Position numbers and translations under genes: made by a program. 64,000 nt of DNA from Hemicordylus capensis (taxonomy: Eukaryota; Chordata; Lepidosauria; Squamata; Cordylidae). The stretch spans positions 145,572,857 to 145,636,856 of the forward strand of contig NC_069657.1 of the NCBI RefSeq assembly GCF_027244095.1, given 5' to 3'. Each line of letters starts with the position of its first letter. Within the stretch, counting starts at the first letter, position 1. The notes below the pieces were generated by a model. It was not told the DNA's origin, ran no database searches, and worked only from the letters and a program-made list of their open reading frames with translations. Of the stretch, positions 45,459-56,699 are shown piece by piece.

Positions 45459-48400
45459 CCAACAGATAGGATTGGCTACAGCAGCTCCCTGATTAGTATA
45501 CAAACTGGTGCCCAACCTGGGATTGTTGCTGTATATTGTATGAATTGGTCCTGCACATTCTGTCGGTTCTACTTTTTCTTCATTAGGTGCAGGGTTGGCC
45601 CATCCACTATGCAGAGCTCGGTGGTCGCTTAGGGCATCACTTCTTGGGGGTTCATAAACAGTGTCCAAATATAACACTGCCAATTATTATGTTGCTAGCT
45701 CTTGTATTGCACCTCTCTAAAGTACTGAACAATGATGTAGAAATGCAATATGTAATACTGCATCCTGCTCCCCAAAGAGTCTGAATCTTAACCCCAAAAT
45801 ACACAGTCCTCTTTGCTCATTGTACCTTATCCACATGGGTTGATCTTTCAACCTCATGAATGAGTAGTGTGTGGCTGAAGTTAAAGCCAGAGCTCAGCTA
45901 GAAGGGTGCCAAAATCAGCTAGAGGGGGCACCAAAATCAAACTTTGTCTAGGATGCCCAAAACCCTAGGGCTGGCCCTGATTAAGTGGCAGATAGGAATG
46001 TCCCACTCGAACCCATCCAGGCTGTGCTCTAAACCAGACCATACAGTGTAGGTTGATGCACAGGTCAACATCTGAACCAGACCCCCACTCCACGGATTCT
46101 CTCCCCACACATCTCTCCCTGCGCAGCAGCACTGCTACACCAGCTCTAACCTATTACTCTTGACAGGTCCATGGGGCAGTAATGAACATAAACCGTGGGA
46201 ATCCAGCTGGTCATGAGGTGATTGTGGATTCCTGGCCAGAGTTCAAAGCTGTCCTGACCCGGCCTCGCAGAGAGGTATGGCCTTTGGGGCTCTTGGGAGT
46301 CATCTTATATGGGACTTTAGGATGGGTTGGGATGTAGAACTCTTCATAGTGAGCTGGGTATTGTCTCTAAACCAGGCCTGGTTGGAAAAAGGGAGACTAG
46401 GGGGTCTCATTTGGCATTAACAGCTGCCTAACATGCAGGCATTTAGGTGGCAGCATGTTCCCAATCACTTCATCCACACACTGGAAAAGCTTCATCCATT
46501 TAATTTTTGTGAGTCAGACAAGGATAGAAAGAAAAAAGACTGGGAACTCTAGAAGAAAGGGCTATGCTACTGGCAAAAAGCCTTTGCTTACGGTGAAATT
46601 ACATACGACCGTTATGCCATTCTTTTAGGTTGCCTCAGATGACTTGAATATGCACGTCAACATATATGCAGCCTTTTATCGGGATTTTGATGTGTACCGG
46701 ACACTGTTGCAGGACACAGATGCTGTCAACTGGGCCCAAAACCTCTATATTTTTGGTAACAGCAGGGGTCAACACCGCCACGTTGCATGACAGACATTAC
46801 CAGACCCTAGTGATAGGCATTGTGCTGGGGTTGGGGGTGCTATATCATTCAGTCATTGAGTCTGCTCTGAGGAGTGCCCTGTGGAAACTGTGCTGCTGAG
46901 GCAGGCAAGGAGAGGAGAGCTGATCATGTGGTAGCAAGCCTGACCTGTCCCCTTAGCTAAGCAGGGTTCACCCTGGTTGCATAGGAATGGGAGACTAGAA
47001 GGGTGGGTGAGCACTGTTAGATATTCCTCTCAGAGGATGCAGCTGCTATGGGAAGAGCATCTAGGTGCCAAGCTCCCACCCTGGCTTCTCCCAAGATAGG
47101 GCTGGGAGAGACTCCAGCTTACAACCTTGGAGAACCCATTGCCAGTCTGTGAAGACACTGCTGGGCTAGATGGACCAATGGTCTTACTCGGTATATGGCA
47201 ACTTCTATTTTTTAAGAGAGGAGAGCAGGTAGCAAGCCTGAGTTCCAAAGCTCTGGGGCAGCCTCAGAGAAGGCCTGGTCCAGAGTTGCCACCTAGGGAA
47301 TACCTCACAGGTGTGCCATGACACCGATCTCAACTGAGACGAGAGCCTCAGTTGGTGAGCACACCAAGAATGACACATGTGGGCACCCAGCCTGCCCCAC
47401 CCCCTGCCTGCTGCTACCACAGGTAGCAAGAGGGAAGCTGGTTACAGTAACTGAGTGGAAACCCCCCCCCCGCCGCCATGTTTTCTAGGGATGTATACGA
47501 AACAGAGTTTCAGTTTTGTGTCGAGCTAAAAAAAATGCAGACAGCCAAAAGGTTTTGTCAGAACAGAGACTGACCTGGTTGACCTTGAAATGTTTCAAGT
47601 GTTACAGCCATAGGGAACAATGGGTGAACCAGAAACACCCCATTGTTCCCCTTGGGTAACTCCTAGGGACACCAAAGTCGATTGGGTGGTAGGGCATGAT
47701 GGGTGCTAACTACCACCCAGCCCACAAAAGAAATGGGCAGGCAGGTGATTTTTAATCCTTCCTCCCAAACCCCCATAGGATCACAAGCCAATCAGAAGCC
47801 AGTGCCAGGAAACCAACCAGGAAGGGGAAAACAGGCCTCCAAAATGGTGCTCGAAATGTCGAAATGTTTCAAATGCCCCCTGTCTGCTGACAAATGGGAT
47901 GTAATTGTTTGTGTCTCCTGCACCTTCACTCTCTTTTCACATTATTTCCTGTCAAGCGAGGTGCATCCTTTCCTGGTTTTAGAGGTGAGCCAGGCCAGGG
48001 TCTTCCCCTAACTGCTGCCCCCTGAGTCAGTGTCACACAGAGAAGGTATGGCCAGTCTCAGGAAGAGGGCTGCATTTCTCCCGCTTCTTCTCAGTCAAAA
48101 TAAAGTGGAGACACCATCAAGTATCATGTAAGATCCACAAATGCCCCTGAGGGGTGAGGCTGAAGCTGGCACCATCCTGTTCCCCTTCCCCCCTCCCTGC
48201 CAGCTGTGACAGTGTAAAAAGTTAGGTCAGGGTAAAAAGCAGGGGTGAGATTTTAGGACTAACAACATCTTTTAGTGTGCAGGGTTTGCTTTCTGGAAGC
48301 TTAATGTAATCTATTGGTGACCCTTGGGAATGTTTTGCTATCTACCAACTCCATCCTATACTCAACTTGTACATTTCTGTAAATAAACTGAATATTATAA

Positions 48401-51400
48401 AGACACCATAAGTCTTCGGGTATCTCTCCTTCAAGGGAAACCACAATCCAAGTAGCTCAACACCCACTGGAACTCCTCAGTACTTGGAGAATTGTGGGGT
48501 GGAGGGCATCTAATAACGTTTTACTGCCCTCTTTAGGTAACCAGGACGGGATATTGGAAGCCTCCCGAGAGGCCGCTGCTGTCAAGCAAGTGCAGTTTTC
48601 AGCAGACTCCTGCATCACCTGCTGCATGTATCACGATCCAAACAAATACCCTGAATATCGGTGAGTGTTGCTCTTGCTATCCCCCCTTTTCCACTTGAGG
48701 CACTGACTAATCTTTGGTGCTTTCTAACTGGAGAATCTTCAGGTGCTCATGGTCAAAGGTGACATTTCCACCTTAGCCTGGTTGATCATGGCGGTAAGAG
48801 TCAGGGCCAAAGAGGTAGCAGATATGTCCTGGACAAGAGAAAGAATGTCATCCAAGAGGGAGTTTGAACTGGATTCATCGAATAGCAGGGTGGGGACTGA
48901 GCACAACTGAGTGAGGAGCCAAGAGCAATTTGGCACAGGAAGACAGGCACAAATCCTTCAACCATGGTCAGAGGGAAGGCAAAGTCCCACCTTAATTTCC
49001 AGGGAGCTTTTATGCATTTATTATTTGTTTTATTTACTCATAATATTTATATACTGCCCACTTCTAATGTCTCTAGATGGTTCACAACATGAGGTTTTAG
49101 TCCTGGGCTCCCTACAAAGGGAAAATAAAACTGCCTATAAAGGGGGAAAGATTCCAATTATTAGGGCTGACTGTGATATGGGATCAGCATTCCCTGCAGA
49201 GGAAAGTGCACAAGAACACAGGCACAAATTCTTAAACCATGGACAGAGGAATGGCCAAGTCCCATTTTGATTTCTGGGGGGCTTTTGGTCCTGGACTTCC
49301 CCATAAAACTGCCTACAAAGGGCAGGGCCGCATTAAGCTAGTGCAGGATCTTTAGCATATGTTATGAAGGGGCCCCAAATTAAAAAATGCATATAAATAT
49401 TGAAACATAAATTATGGTTGTATGATGTATGATTGAAAGTATATCATTTTTAGACACTTCCCCATCATTGAATACAACTGTTAGCATTATTTATTCCTTG
49501 ACATTGCAAGCAAACAAAACCACGTTGTATCAGCCCTGAGGCCAAGGCTTTTTGTGCCATGAAACAATCCTGGCCAACATAAGACAGTGGCAGGGGGAGA
49601 GCAGGTAAAACAGTGGGCGAGGCATCCTCACTAATCTAATGGGCAGAAAAAGGTTTGCAACTAATAATAACCCCAAACTGACCTTTGCTTTGCAAACAAC
49701 TTTGCAAAATGTCTCCCACCCCTCTTTTGTGTTCAATAACCCTCACGCAGACAGGAGTCACCACGGCAGGAGCCGGAGGGCTGAGCCCACTTCTCAGCAG
49801 TGCACGCTCTTTAAGTTTCCCCACGCATACCTGGTACGCCCTGCAGCAGCCCCGGCTCTTCAGATTCGTTTCGGGGGGTGGTTAGTGGGTTCGGTTCAGC
49901 ACACAGGCAGCAGCACACCCTGCGGGAAATGGCGGCGGCGGGGGTGGTGGCGGCGGGTAGGCAGTTAGTGGCACGCTCTCTTTGTGAGCATACACAGAAG
50001 CATGGCCTTGCGTGCCTGAGAGAGAAGGCCCACGGAGTAGCTATGGACGACAAACAAGCGTACGTCGGTTGTCATTGTCATAGTCACTGAATCATATAGG
50101 AGGTTGTGCAGGCCCCGCAAGCATGAGGAGGGAGGGAGCGTGCGCGGGGTGGGTTGCCTGCACCTATCAGCCCCACAAGAAGAAGCACATGGGCAACGGG
50201 CAGGCAGGCAGCCAGCCAATTGGAATCGGGCAGTGACCAACTCAGGACTTGGGAGAGAATGGGTGGCAGCACCAGGCAGCGAGGAGAGAGGCTGCACGAG
50301 TAGTAGAGAGCAGAAAGAAGAGGGGCAGTTCAAGCTGGACGTGTGGGGCCCTCAAAAACGTGGGGCCCGTAGCAAATGCTACATTTGCTACTACATTAAT
50401 CCGGCATAGACAAAGGGGGGGAAGCTCCAATTAGGGCTGAGGTGTGATATGGTGTGCATTCACAGCAGGGGAAAGTTTCATCTCTTTCTCCCCACTCATA
50501 GTTATGTCTGCTTGCATGAAGAAGAATAGAAGCCACTCCCTGATCTCATAAGGGAAAAATGTCTGCATCTCACTCCCTACCAAAAAGATAAGATGGGATG
50601 TTGTGAGGCATTGATGGTTTCTTGAAAAGGATTAGTCTAGCAGTCATTGTTAGCTTTGTAACAACAAAGAATAAACCTGTATATACAGAAACTGCTAACC
50701 TATGACTACCAGATGCTGGGCACAAACAACAAGCGATGTCTGTTGGCTTCATGCTGTGGAACATAGGAACATAGGAAACTGCCATATACTGAGTCAGACC
50801 ATTGGTCTATCTAGCTCAGTATTGTCTTCACAGACTGGCAGTGGCTTCTCCAAGGTTGCAGTCAGGAATCAATCTGAGCCCTATCTTGGAGAAGCCAGGG
50901 AGGGAACTTGAACCCTTCTGCTCTTCCCAGAGCGGCTTCATCCCCTGAGAGGAATATCTTGCAGTGCTCACACATCAAGTCTGCCATTCAGATGCAACCA
51001 GGGCAGACCCTGCTTAGCTATGGGGTCATGCTTGCTACCACAAGACCAGCTCTCCTCTCCTGTGCTTGCAAGCTTCCTAGGGCTATCCAACTGGTGATTA
51101 TTAGAGCAAGAGTTGGCAGCCTATACCAGGTGGCATGCCAAGCCCATCAGCCACACCCCTTAGGCTGACATCAGGGTGAGACCAGCCAACCTCCTCCCCA
51201 CTAGGGTTGCTATATCCTGGCTTTCCAAATCTGGGTGTCTAATCTGCGTGTTATGTAAATTGGCTTGAAAATAATTTTGCATATGCAGATTAGCAGCTGC
51301 ACTTTCCAGGTGATTTCTATTTGCTCTGGATATCTACCAACAATAGTTGGGGAATATATCTTTGACTGACCCTTATCCTTGACATATTAACAGCAGCAAT

Positions 51401-52951
51401 AGAACCAAAAAAGTGCACAGCTTTTTAATTAAGGCTGCAATTCTGTACACACTTATTTGAGAGAAGATCTAATTGAAACCAAGGGTGCTAGAAGGGCTAG
51501 AGCTTAGCTTTAAAAAAAAGAAAGAAAGCTGAAATCCAGGCAAATCCAGGTGAGCTAAGCAATCTGGGTGAGATGCTTAAAATCCTGGTGATACCCAGAA
51601 TTCTGGAGTGGGGGGGGGGCATGGCAACACTTTAAGGCCAAAGTCCAGGGACTCCACACCCCTGGAGACCTCCAAATCCTCTTTAGACTGTCCCGGGGAT
51701 GTGTGGTTGCTGCTGTCCGGCACTATGCCGGGTGGCCGAGTGTGATTATGATCTGTGCTGGGTGCTTTAGAGGGGTGAGTGGGGAAAGAAATATGTGGGA
51801 TGGGAATATGTGAAGTTGTGTGTTGAAATGTTTCTGCTAATGCATATTTGCATAAATATGCATGTTTTATATTCTTACGTTCTTGTGAGTTCAGTAGCTG
51901 TCTGTGCCCTCAAGAATCCATGTGTTTTTGTCACGGTAAAAATACATGGTAAAAACCCACAGTATTTTTTGTCATGGTGTGTGTGTCTAGGTGATTGATG
52001 CTTAACTTGCGGGGGGCAAGTGGGCTCCAAAGGCACCACTGATTTCTCTAGCTGGGAAGCTTGTTTTTTCCAGGAAGCAAACCTGCCAGCCAGCGAGCTG
52101 GCAGCTGGTTGGAAGACGCTGAGGAAGCACATGGGGAAGAGGCAAAGGAGTGGTCTCTCCTCACACTGGTGTCCATTTACTTCCTGTGCACCTCCTCAGC
52201 CTCCCTCTGTGCCATGAAGAATCACCTCGCACGCCACGCTTGGCAAAGGTGCAACCAGGGGTTGCCAATCCCTGCATTAGAGTGTCGAAATGGAGGGACC
52301 CCCTTTCTAGCCAATTCCTATTTCGATTGTTGTTTTGGTTCTTAATCTGCTTTTCAATACAAAACAGGCTCAAAGGAATTTACACAGCAAAAGGAATGAG
52401 GAAATGATTCCCTGTCCCCAAAAGGCTCACCATCATGTTCTTCTCTTTAGCTCTCTTCCCATTTCTTTGCAGTATGACTCTTATCTCTCTGCTCTTCCAG
52501 GCTGGATCCTGGCTTCACACTCTCCTCCTTGAATAGCTCCCATGTTGATCTACTGAATGAAACGTGGCACTATGGGGGCAATGAACAAAGCCACAGGTAC
52601 CTGGCCAGCCTGGTGAGACACTTTCCCAACGCCTGCATCCTGGATGTCAACGGTCTCCCCATCAGCTGGAACCTGATGGATCCTTTTGGTGCAATGGTAC
52701 ATGGCTACACCCTTCCATCCTACCGTCGCAAGGGCTACTTAACTGTGGTGACAAAAGAACTAGCCATTCAAGCCCATGCAGCTAGCTACCCTGTGTATGG
52801 CCATGTGGCCCTGGATAATAACCGCATGCAGAATGTGCTTGAAAAAATGCGCTATCAGAGACTACCTGAGTTGTGTCATTTCTGCTTGCACTTTGTAAAA
52901 GAAGAGAATATCAAGGATTTTCCATGGGCCTCCAAGCAGGCACCCATATGA
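45150..52951 (+). CDS. GLYATL3: Glycine N-acyltransferase-like protein, gene B (295 aa)
   Basis: Paralogue of gene A with the same architecture: coding exons 45150-45227, 46167-46274, 46629-46755, 48537-48660 and 52501-52951 (stop TGA 52949-52951). Intron phases are 0, 0, 1, 2 and the spliced frame is open. It starts [14 protein letters not shown]. Exon 2 gives [13 protein letters not shown] and [12 protein letters not shown]. Exon 5 has [29 protein letters not shown] (168-176), [10 protein letters not shown] (200-209) and the CoA-binding [11 protein letters not shown] (215-225), closer to the family consensus than gene A. Exon 4 is one codon longer than in A, and the C-terminus extends eight residues (PWASKQAPI end against IFP). 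The usual family length is about 290-300, so B is full length. Exons 1-2 are nearly the same as in A while exons 3-5 differ strongly. Introns hold several hATs and a 5S SINE. Confidence 0.87.
45400..45458 (+). repeat. (GATA)n microsatellite
   Basis: About 14 GATA units in intron 1 of gene B, absent from gene A. Confidence 0.95.
45590..45979. mobile_element. 390-bp hAT element in intron 1 of gene B
   Basis: Ends CAGGGTTGGCCCATCC and, reversed, CAGGGCCAGCCCTAGG. The target duplication is ATTAGGTG/ATTAAGTG (7 of 8). The aligned intron of gene A continues without interruption (CATTAGGAGGTAGGCAAG), a clean paralogous empty site. Confidence 0.75.
46912..47215 (+). mobile_element. 5S-rRNA-derived SINE in intron 3 of gene B
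   Basis: Forward copy: GGAGAGCTGATCATGTGGTA, TTAGCTAAGCAGGGTT, CCTGGTTGCATAGGAATGGG, then the CR1-like tail (GACCAATGGTCTTACTCGGT). This copy best shows the 5S likeness (AGCTAAGCAGGG...CCTGGTT...ATGGGAGAC). Confidence 0.8.
47484..47880. mobile_element. hAT-like fragment, foldback family
   Basis: Starts TAGGGATGTATACGAAACAG and shares CTACCACCC, GGGAACAATGGG and GATTTTTAA-type blocks with the 41147-44668 element. The right end is unclear. Confidence 0.4.
48938..50480 (+). repeat. Tandem duplication in intron 4 of gene B
   Basis: Unit 1 (about 48938-49205) and unit 2 (49215-49322 plus 50410-50480) share AGGCACAAATCCTTCAACCA/AGGCACAAATTCTTAAACCA, AAAACTGCCTATAAAGGG/AAAACTGCCTACAAAGGG and ATTAGGGCTGA. 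Unit 1 has an extra LINE-tail insert (about 49010-49096). Unit 2 is split by the hAT at 49323. Confidence 0.55.
49323..50409. mobile_element. 1.09-kb hAT element with CpG-rich cargo
   Basis: Perfect 8-bp target duplication ACAAAGGG (49315-49322, 50410-50417). Ends CAGGGCCGCATTAAGC and, reversed, CTATGCCGGATTAATG. The inner part 49740-50400 is GC- and CpG-rich (GGCGGCGGCGGGGGTGG), unlike its surroundings. No transposase. Confidence 0.75.
50758..51062 (-). mobile_element. 5S-rRNA-derived SINE in intron 4 of gene B
   Basis: Reverse-oriented full copy: AACTGCCATATACTGAGTC, CAGACTGGCAGTGGCTTCTC, GCTTAGCTATGGGG and ACCACAAGACCAGCTCTCCT in plus-strand order. Confidence 0.75.
51202..51632. mobile_element. 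hAT-like element in intron 4 of gene B
   Basis: Left end TAGGGTTGCTATATCC resembles the 17759-18340 family. A right end GGCATGGCAACACTTTA, reversed, gives TAAAGTGTTGCCATGCC. No clear target duplication was found, so the right limit is uncertain. Confidence 0.4.
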
Positions 52952-53303
52952 TATCGGCCTCTCAGAGACTCCAGGGATAGGCTGCCAACCAACCTCCATG
53001 AAACAAAGGGAGAGAAAGGGAGACCTGTGCTGACAGCTCTTCACCCTTTCTTTCTATGAACAATTATCCTTCCTAGTGATTCTCCTTTCTTTTCCTCTTT
53101 GTTGTGTCTTGACTTTACCTTTAGATTGTGAACCTGAAGGCAGAGGCTGATGTCCAGAGTACGTTACACTTGAGTAGCCCTATTGAAATTAAGTAGACCA
53201 TTAGAGTAACAACTGAGTAATACTACTGAGAAACCTCTTTTGGATGTCAACCTTTGGGAGAATTGGGGGGGAGGGGGGTATGGCCTAATAATTTCAGGTA
53301 ACC

Positions 53304-53314
53304 AATAAATAAAT
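53304..53314 (+). terminator. Poly(A) signal of gene B
   Basis: AATAAATAAAT about 350 bp after the stop, preceded by CCTAATAATTTCAGGTA as in gene A. Confidence 0.55.
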
Positions 53315-53394
53315 ATATATCAATATCATCTGGCATGAGTTATCACCATTCAAAGAATGCCCCCTGTTCATCGGGGACCTTTTTGAAATTTTGA

Positions 53395-53697
53395 ATTAGG
53401 ATCATACTACCAATGAGGTAAAACCAGCAGTCTATCTAGCTCAGTATTGTCTTCACAGACTGGCAGTGGCTTCTCCAAGGTTGCAGGCAGGAATCTCTCT
53501 CAGCCCTATCTTGGAGAAGCTGCCAGGGAGGGAACTTGAAACCTTCTGCTCTTCCCAGAGTGGCTCCATCCCCTGAGGGGGATATCTTGCAGTGCTCACA
53601 CCTCAAGTCTCCCATTCAGATGCAACCAGGGCAGACCCTGCTTAGCTATGGGGACAAGTCATACTTGCTACCACAAGTTCAGCTCTCCTCTCCAAGG
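53395..53697 (-). mobile_element. 5S-rRNA-derived SINE
   Basis: Reverse-oriented copy; the tail end is truncated near 53430. CAGACTGGCAGTGGCTTCTC, CAACCAGGGCAGACC and TGCTTAGCTATGGGGACAAG are visible. Confidence 0.75.
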
Positions 53698-53711
53698 AAA
53701 GGAGATATAAA

Positions 53712-53748
53712 TATTACAGTAGTAGTAGCAGCAGCAGTAGTAGTAGTA
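53712..53748 (+). repeat. (AGT/AGC)n trinucleotide run
   Basis: Mixed AGT and AGC units immediately after the 5S SINE. Confidence 0.8.
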
Positions 53749-53824
53749 CAGGTCTAATTTGCAGGAGCATTTATTCTACATCTACCTGTACAGGCCTAAT
53801 TTGCAGGAGCATATTTCTTCAGGA

Positions 53825-54445
53825 CAACATCATCAGGAGAAGGCATAACTTCCCAAAATGTCTGCCTGAAGGTAGTGATGGGCTGGATGAGGGATAACAA
53901 ACTGAGACTGAATCCAGATAAGACGGAGCTACTTATGGTGCGGGTAGGGAACTCAAGAGACTATTTTTATATGCCAGTTCTGGATGTGGTCACACTTCCC
54001 CAGAAGAAACAGGTACACAGTCTGGGAGTACTTCTGGATCCAAACCTCTCCCTGGTGTTCCAGGCTGAGGCGATGACCTGAGGTGCTTTCTATTAACTTT
54101 GGTTTCCGTTTTTTGAGATAAATGACCTCAGAACAGTGGTACATATGCTGGTAATCTCCAGACCTGACTACTGCAATGCACGCTATGTGGGCTGCCTTTG
54201 TATGTCATCCGGAAATTGCAGTTGGTACAGAATGCGGTAGTCAGGTTGGTCTCTGGGTCATCTAGGAGACCCCATATTACTGCTACACTAAAAGAGCTAT
54301 ACTGGCTCCCAATCAGTTTCCAAGCAAAAGACAAGGTTTTGGTTATAACCTATAAAGCCCCAAACAGCTTAGGCCCTGGGTATTTAAGAGAATGTCTTCT
54401 TTGCTGTGAGCCCCACCACCCATTGGGATAATTCGGAGAGGCTCT
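53825..54445 (+). mobile_element. L2-like LINE fragment
   Basis: The frame at 53875-54081 reads GWMRDNKLRLNPDKTELLMV and then LGVLLDPNLSL, the post-YADD part of L2-type reverse transcriptase, as in 39830-39960. Later parts (GACTACTGCAATGCACGCTA, CTATACTGGCTCCCAATCAG) show stops and frame changes. Truncated at both ends. Confidence 0.65.
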
Positions 54446-54449
54446 GGCA

Positions 54450-56640
54450 AACTGGAGTTTGGAATGAAAGAAAAAAACTGGAATGAAAATTGGAATGACA
54501 CCAGGGAAGAACCGACCTTGGGAGATTATCCGGATGTTTTGGATGGACTAAGAGACGGACGCCTCTTGGGCCCCATTACCAGGGGGCCCAAAGATACTCC
54601 TGAGGGCAAGGGGGAAGCAAATGGCACTGCCCCCTTCGCCCCCTGTGACTCCTAAGAAACTCACCTCTGGGGATATTTACAATTGGCCCTGGTGGAAAAG
54701 ACGCACGGTCATCTGGTGGCAAGGTGGGGCCCGGGGACGCATTTCTGTGCGACTGCCCAGTGGGGTCTCCGCCATACAAATGATCATATGGGATCTCCTG
54801 GGACTGTGGGGTATTTTGGCTTTGGCATGTATTTCTGACCCAGGGGCATTGCCCCAAAGGCTTTGTACCCTCAGCCTGTACCATGGTGCCAAATTGGGTG
54901 GACAGTGACAAACCTACCAAGGCTCCACCTGTCCAAACCACAGCTACACCTCAGGTGACAACCGACAGCTCTTTGAGAGCATACACGCCAGCATTAAGGC
55001 CTCTGGACTTGTCATTGTGTCATTCTGGATGCAAGTGAACTCTGGGAATGGTGTTACAAAGATTTAAAGGTACTGGAAAAATCTATGCCTCTGTCGACTC
55101 CTGTGGAGGATGGTAAGCTAATGACACCCTTGGCTTCTTGGTCCACAGGGACAGGACTCACGTTTCAGCGTCTGCCTGTGGGCTGGGATGACGACAGACG
55201 AAGGACAGCAACCTTCGGAACTGATTTGGAACACTGACTAACTTCAATTGCAATTGGCACCGGCGAGGTGGTCCACAAAACGACATTTGGAGACAAATGT
55301 CTGGTAAACTATCTGGCTATGAATAAAATGCTTTCTCAGACACATGCTTGTGTGACTACAGCAAATGTGACTGTGAGATCAGGGGCGTAGCTAGGGGAGA
55401 GGGGGCCTGTGTTCATCCCTCTGTCTGACGGCCCCCCAAAGTGAGGGGAGAGAGATGGACCTGGAGGGCAATCAGGAGCTGGGGGCCCGTATTCTTTGAA
55501 CCCTTTCACTCAATTATAGCTACGCCCTTGTGTGAGATGTACTCAAAAGAAATGGGACAAGAGGGAGTGCTTCCTTCTTGACCACACCCTGGGTTACAAT
55601 ACCAATACTGAAGATATGGAAGTAACAGCACACCAGTTATGGTTTTGTGGGGAGCCCAGGTGTTGGGCAATCTTGAATGCAATTGTATCTATATTTGAAT
55701 TTCATATCCCTATGAGAAGTATGCATATTAGGAATTTCTTTCCCAACTGTACCAAGGGAGCAGCAATAGAGGACTCCATCCTCAAGATCCTACTTGAGAA
55801 TCATGGGGAAAAAACCTCCCAGGACCTGTTGTCTAGAGCTAACTCCTCAGGTATGATTTGGGCAAACACCAAGAATTGGGCTCAGGGTGACAGGCTTGGC
55901 TATTTGGAACGAGCCCTCGGCCTGGTGACCCAGTCAGGCTTAAAGGATGCAGCAGCCTCTGCCGGTTTGACAGAGCTAACTCACTCACTGACAGGATTTT
56001 GGGGAAGCTTTCTCAGTCAACTACTGAGAGAAGCAGTAACAGCTATTGAGGCTGTGGGCTGGAAGGAATGAGGCCTGCGCAGAAGTGCAAGGCTTCATGA
56101 ATGCCCAGGTGAGAGCAATTCGGGATTCCATCATCAGGGGATCCTGGCCAATGGAACTATCAACAAAAGCAGCCCTCACGCCCGAAAGGACGTGGGACCT
56201 ATGCCGGTCCTGGACAGTGAGTTCCTGGGTCTGTCACTAGCTCATGTGCAGCTTCAGAGCAAAAGGTCCATCTTAGGGAGTGTGGGCTCCAGGACTGGGA
56301 CTGCATCTGGGTATTTCAGATAAATGTGACTGGAATTGGGAAGTCTCTGGTCAAGTATATGAAATCATCCTCCCTTCTCCTCACAACGAAAGTCGTTTTG
56401 TAATGGGAGAACCGGATGAGCCCAAAGGAGTCTGGTTAGCAGTCGGGACATTGTGAAGAGGCTGGGCCCGAGCACCACCCCCACTGACCTGCGAACACGG
56501 ATCAGAGAAAATCAAGGGGTAGATATTGGGGGGAGAATTTGTTGGATTGGCAACTTTCACTGGTAGAGGGGGTATGATTTCCTTCACTAACTCCTCTGCC
56601 TGTGTTAGACGGATAGGGAAAAGAAGCAGCCAGAACTGGA
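54450..56640 (+). pseudogene. Retroviral env-like fossil, family unresolved
   Basis: A 2.2-kb stretch with several open segments. One has a tryptophan-rich start (WPWWKRR) and then a hydrophobic, membrane-like segment. Others have N-linked glycosylation-type sites and Cys/Trp-rich wording of the envelope type. No gag or pol and no flanking LTRs are seen. It is broken in many places and carries a 151-bp hAT MITE, so it is old. Envelope origin is an inference from composition; it could instead be an unrelated decayed sequence. Confidence 0.3.
55380..55530. mobile_element. 151-bp hAT MITE
   Basis: Perfect 8-bp target duplication TGTGAGAT (55372-55379, 55531-55538). Ends CAGGGGCGTAGCTAG and, reversed, CAAGGGCGTAGCTAT. 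It is inserted in the env-like fossil. Confidence 0.88.
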
Positions 56641-56699
56641 GAATGAGCTTGGGAAATCATACAACTTCCCTGGACTGGCCTTCAAGGCTTGTCTATGAA

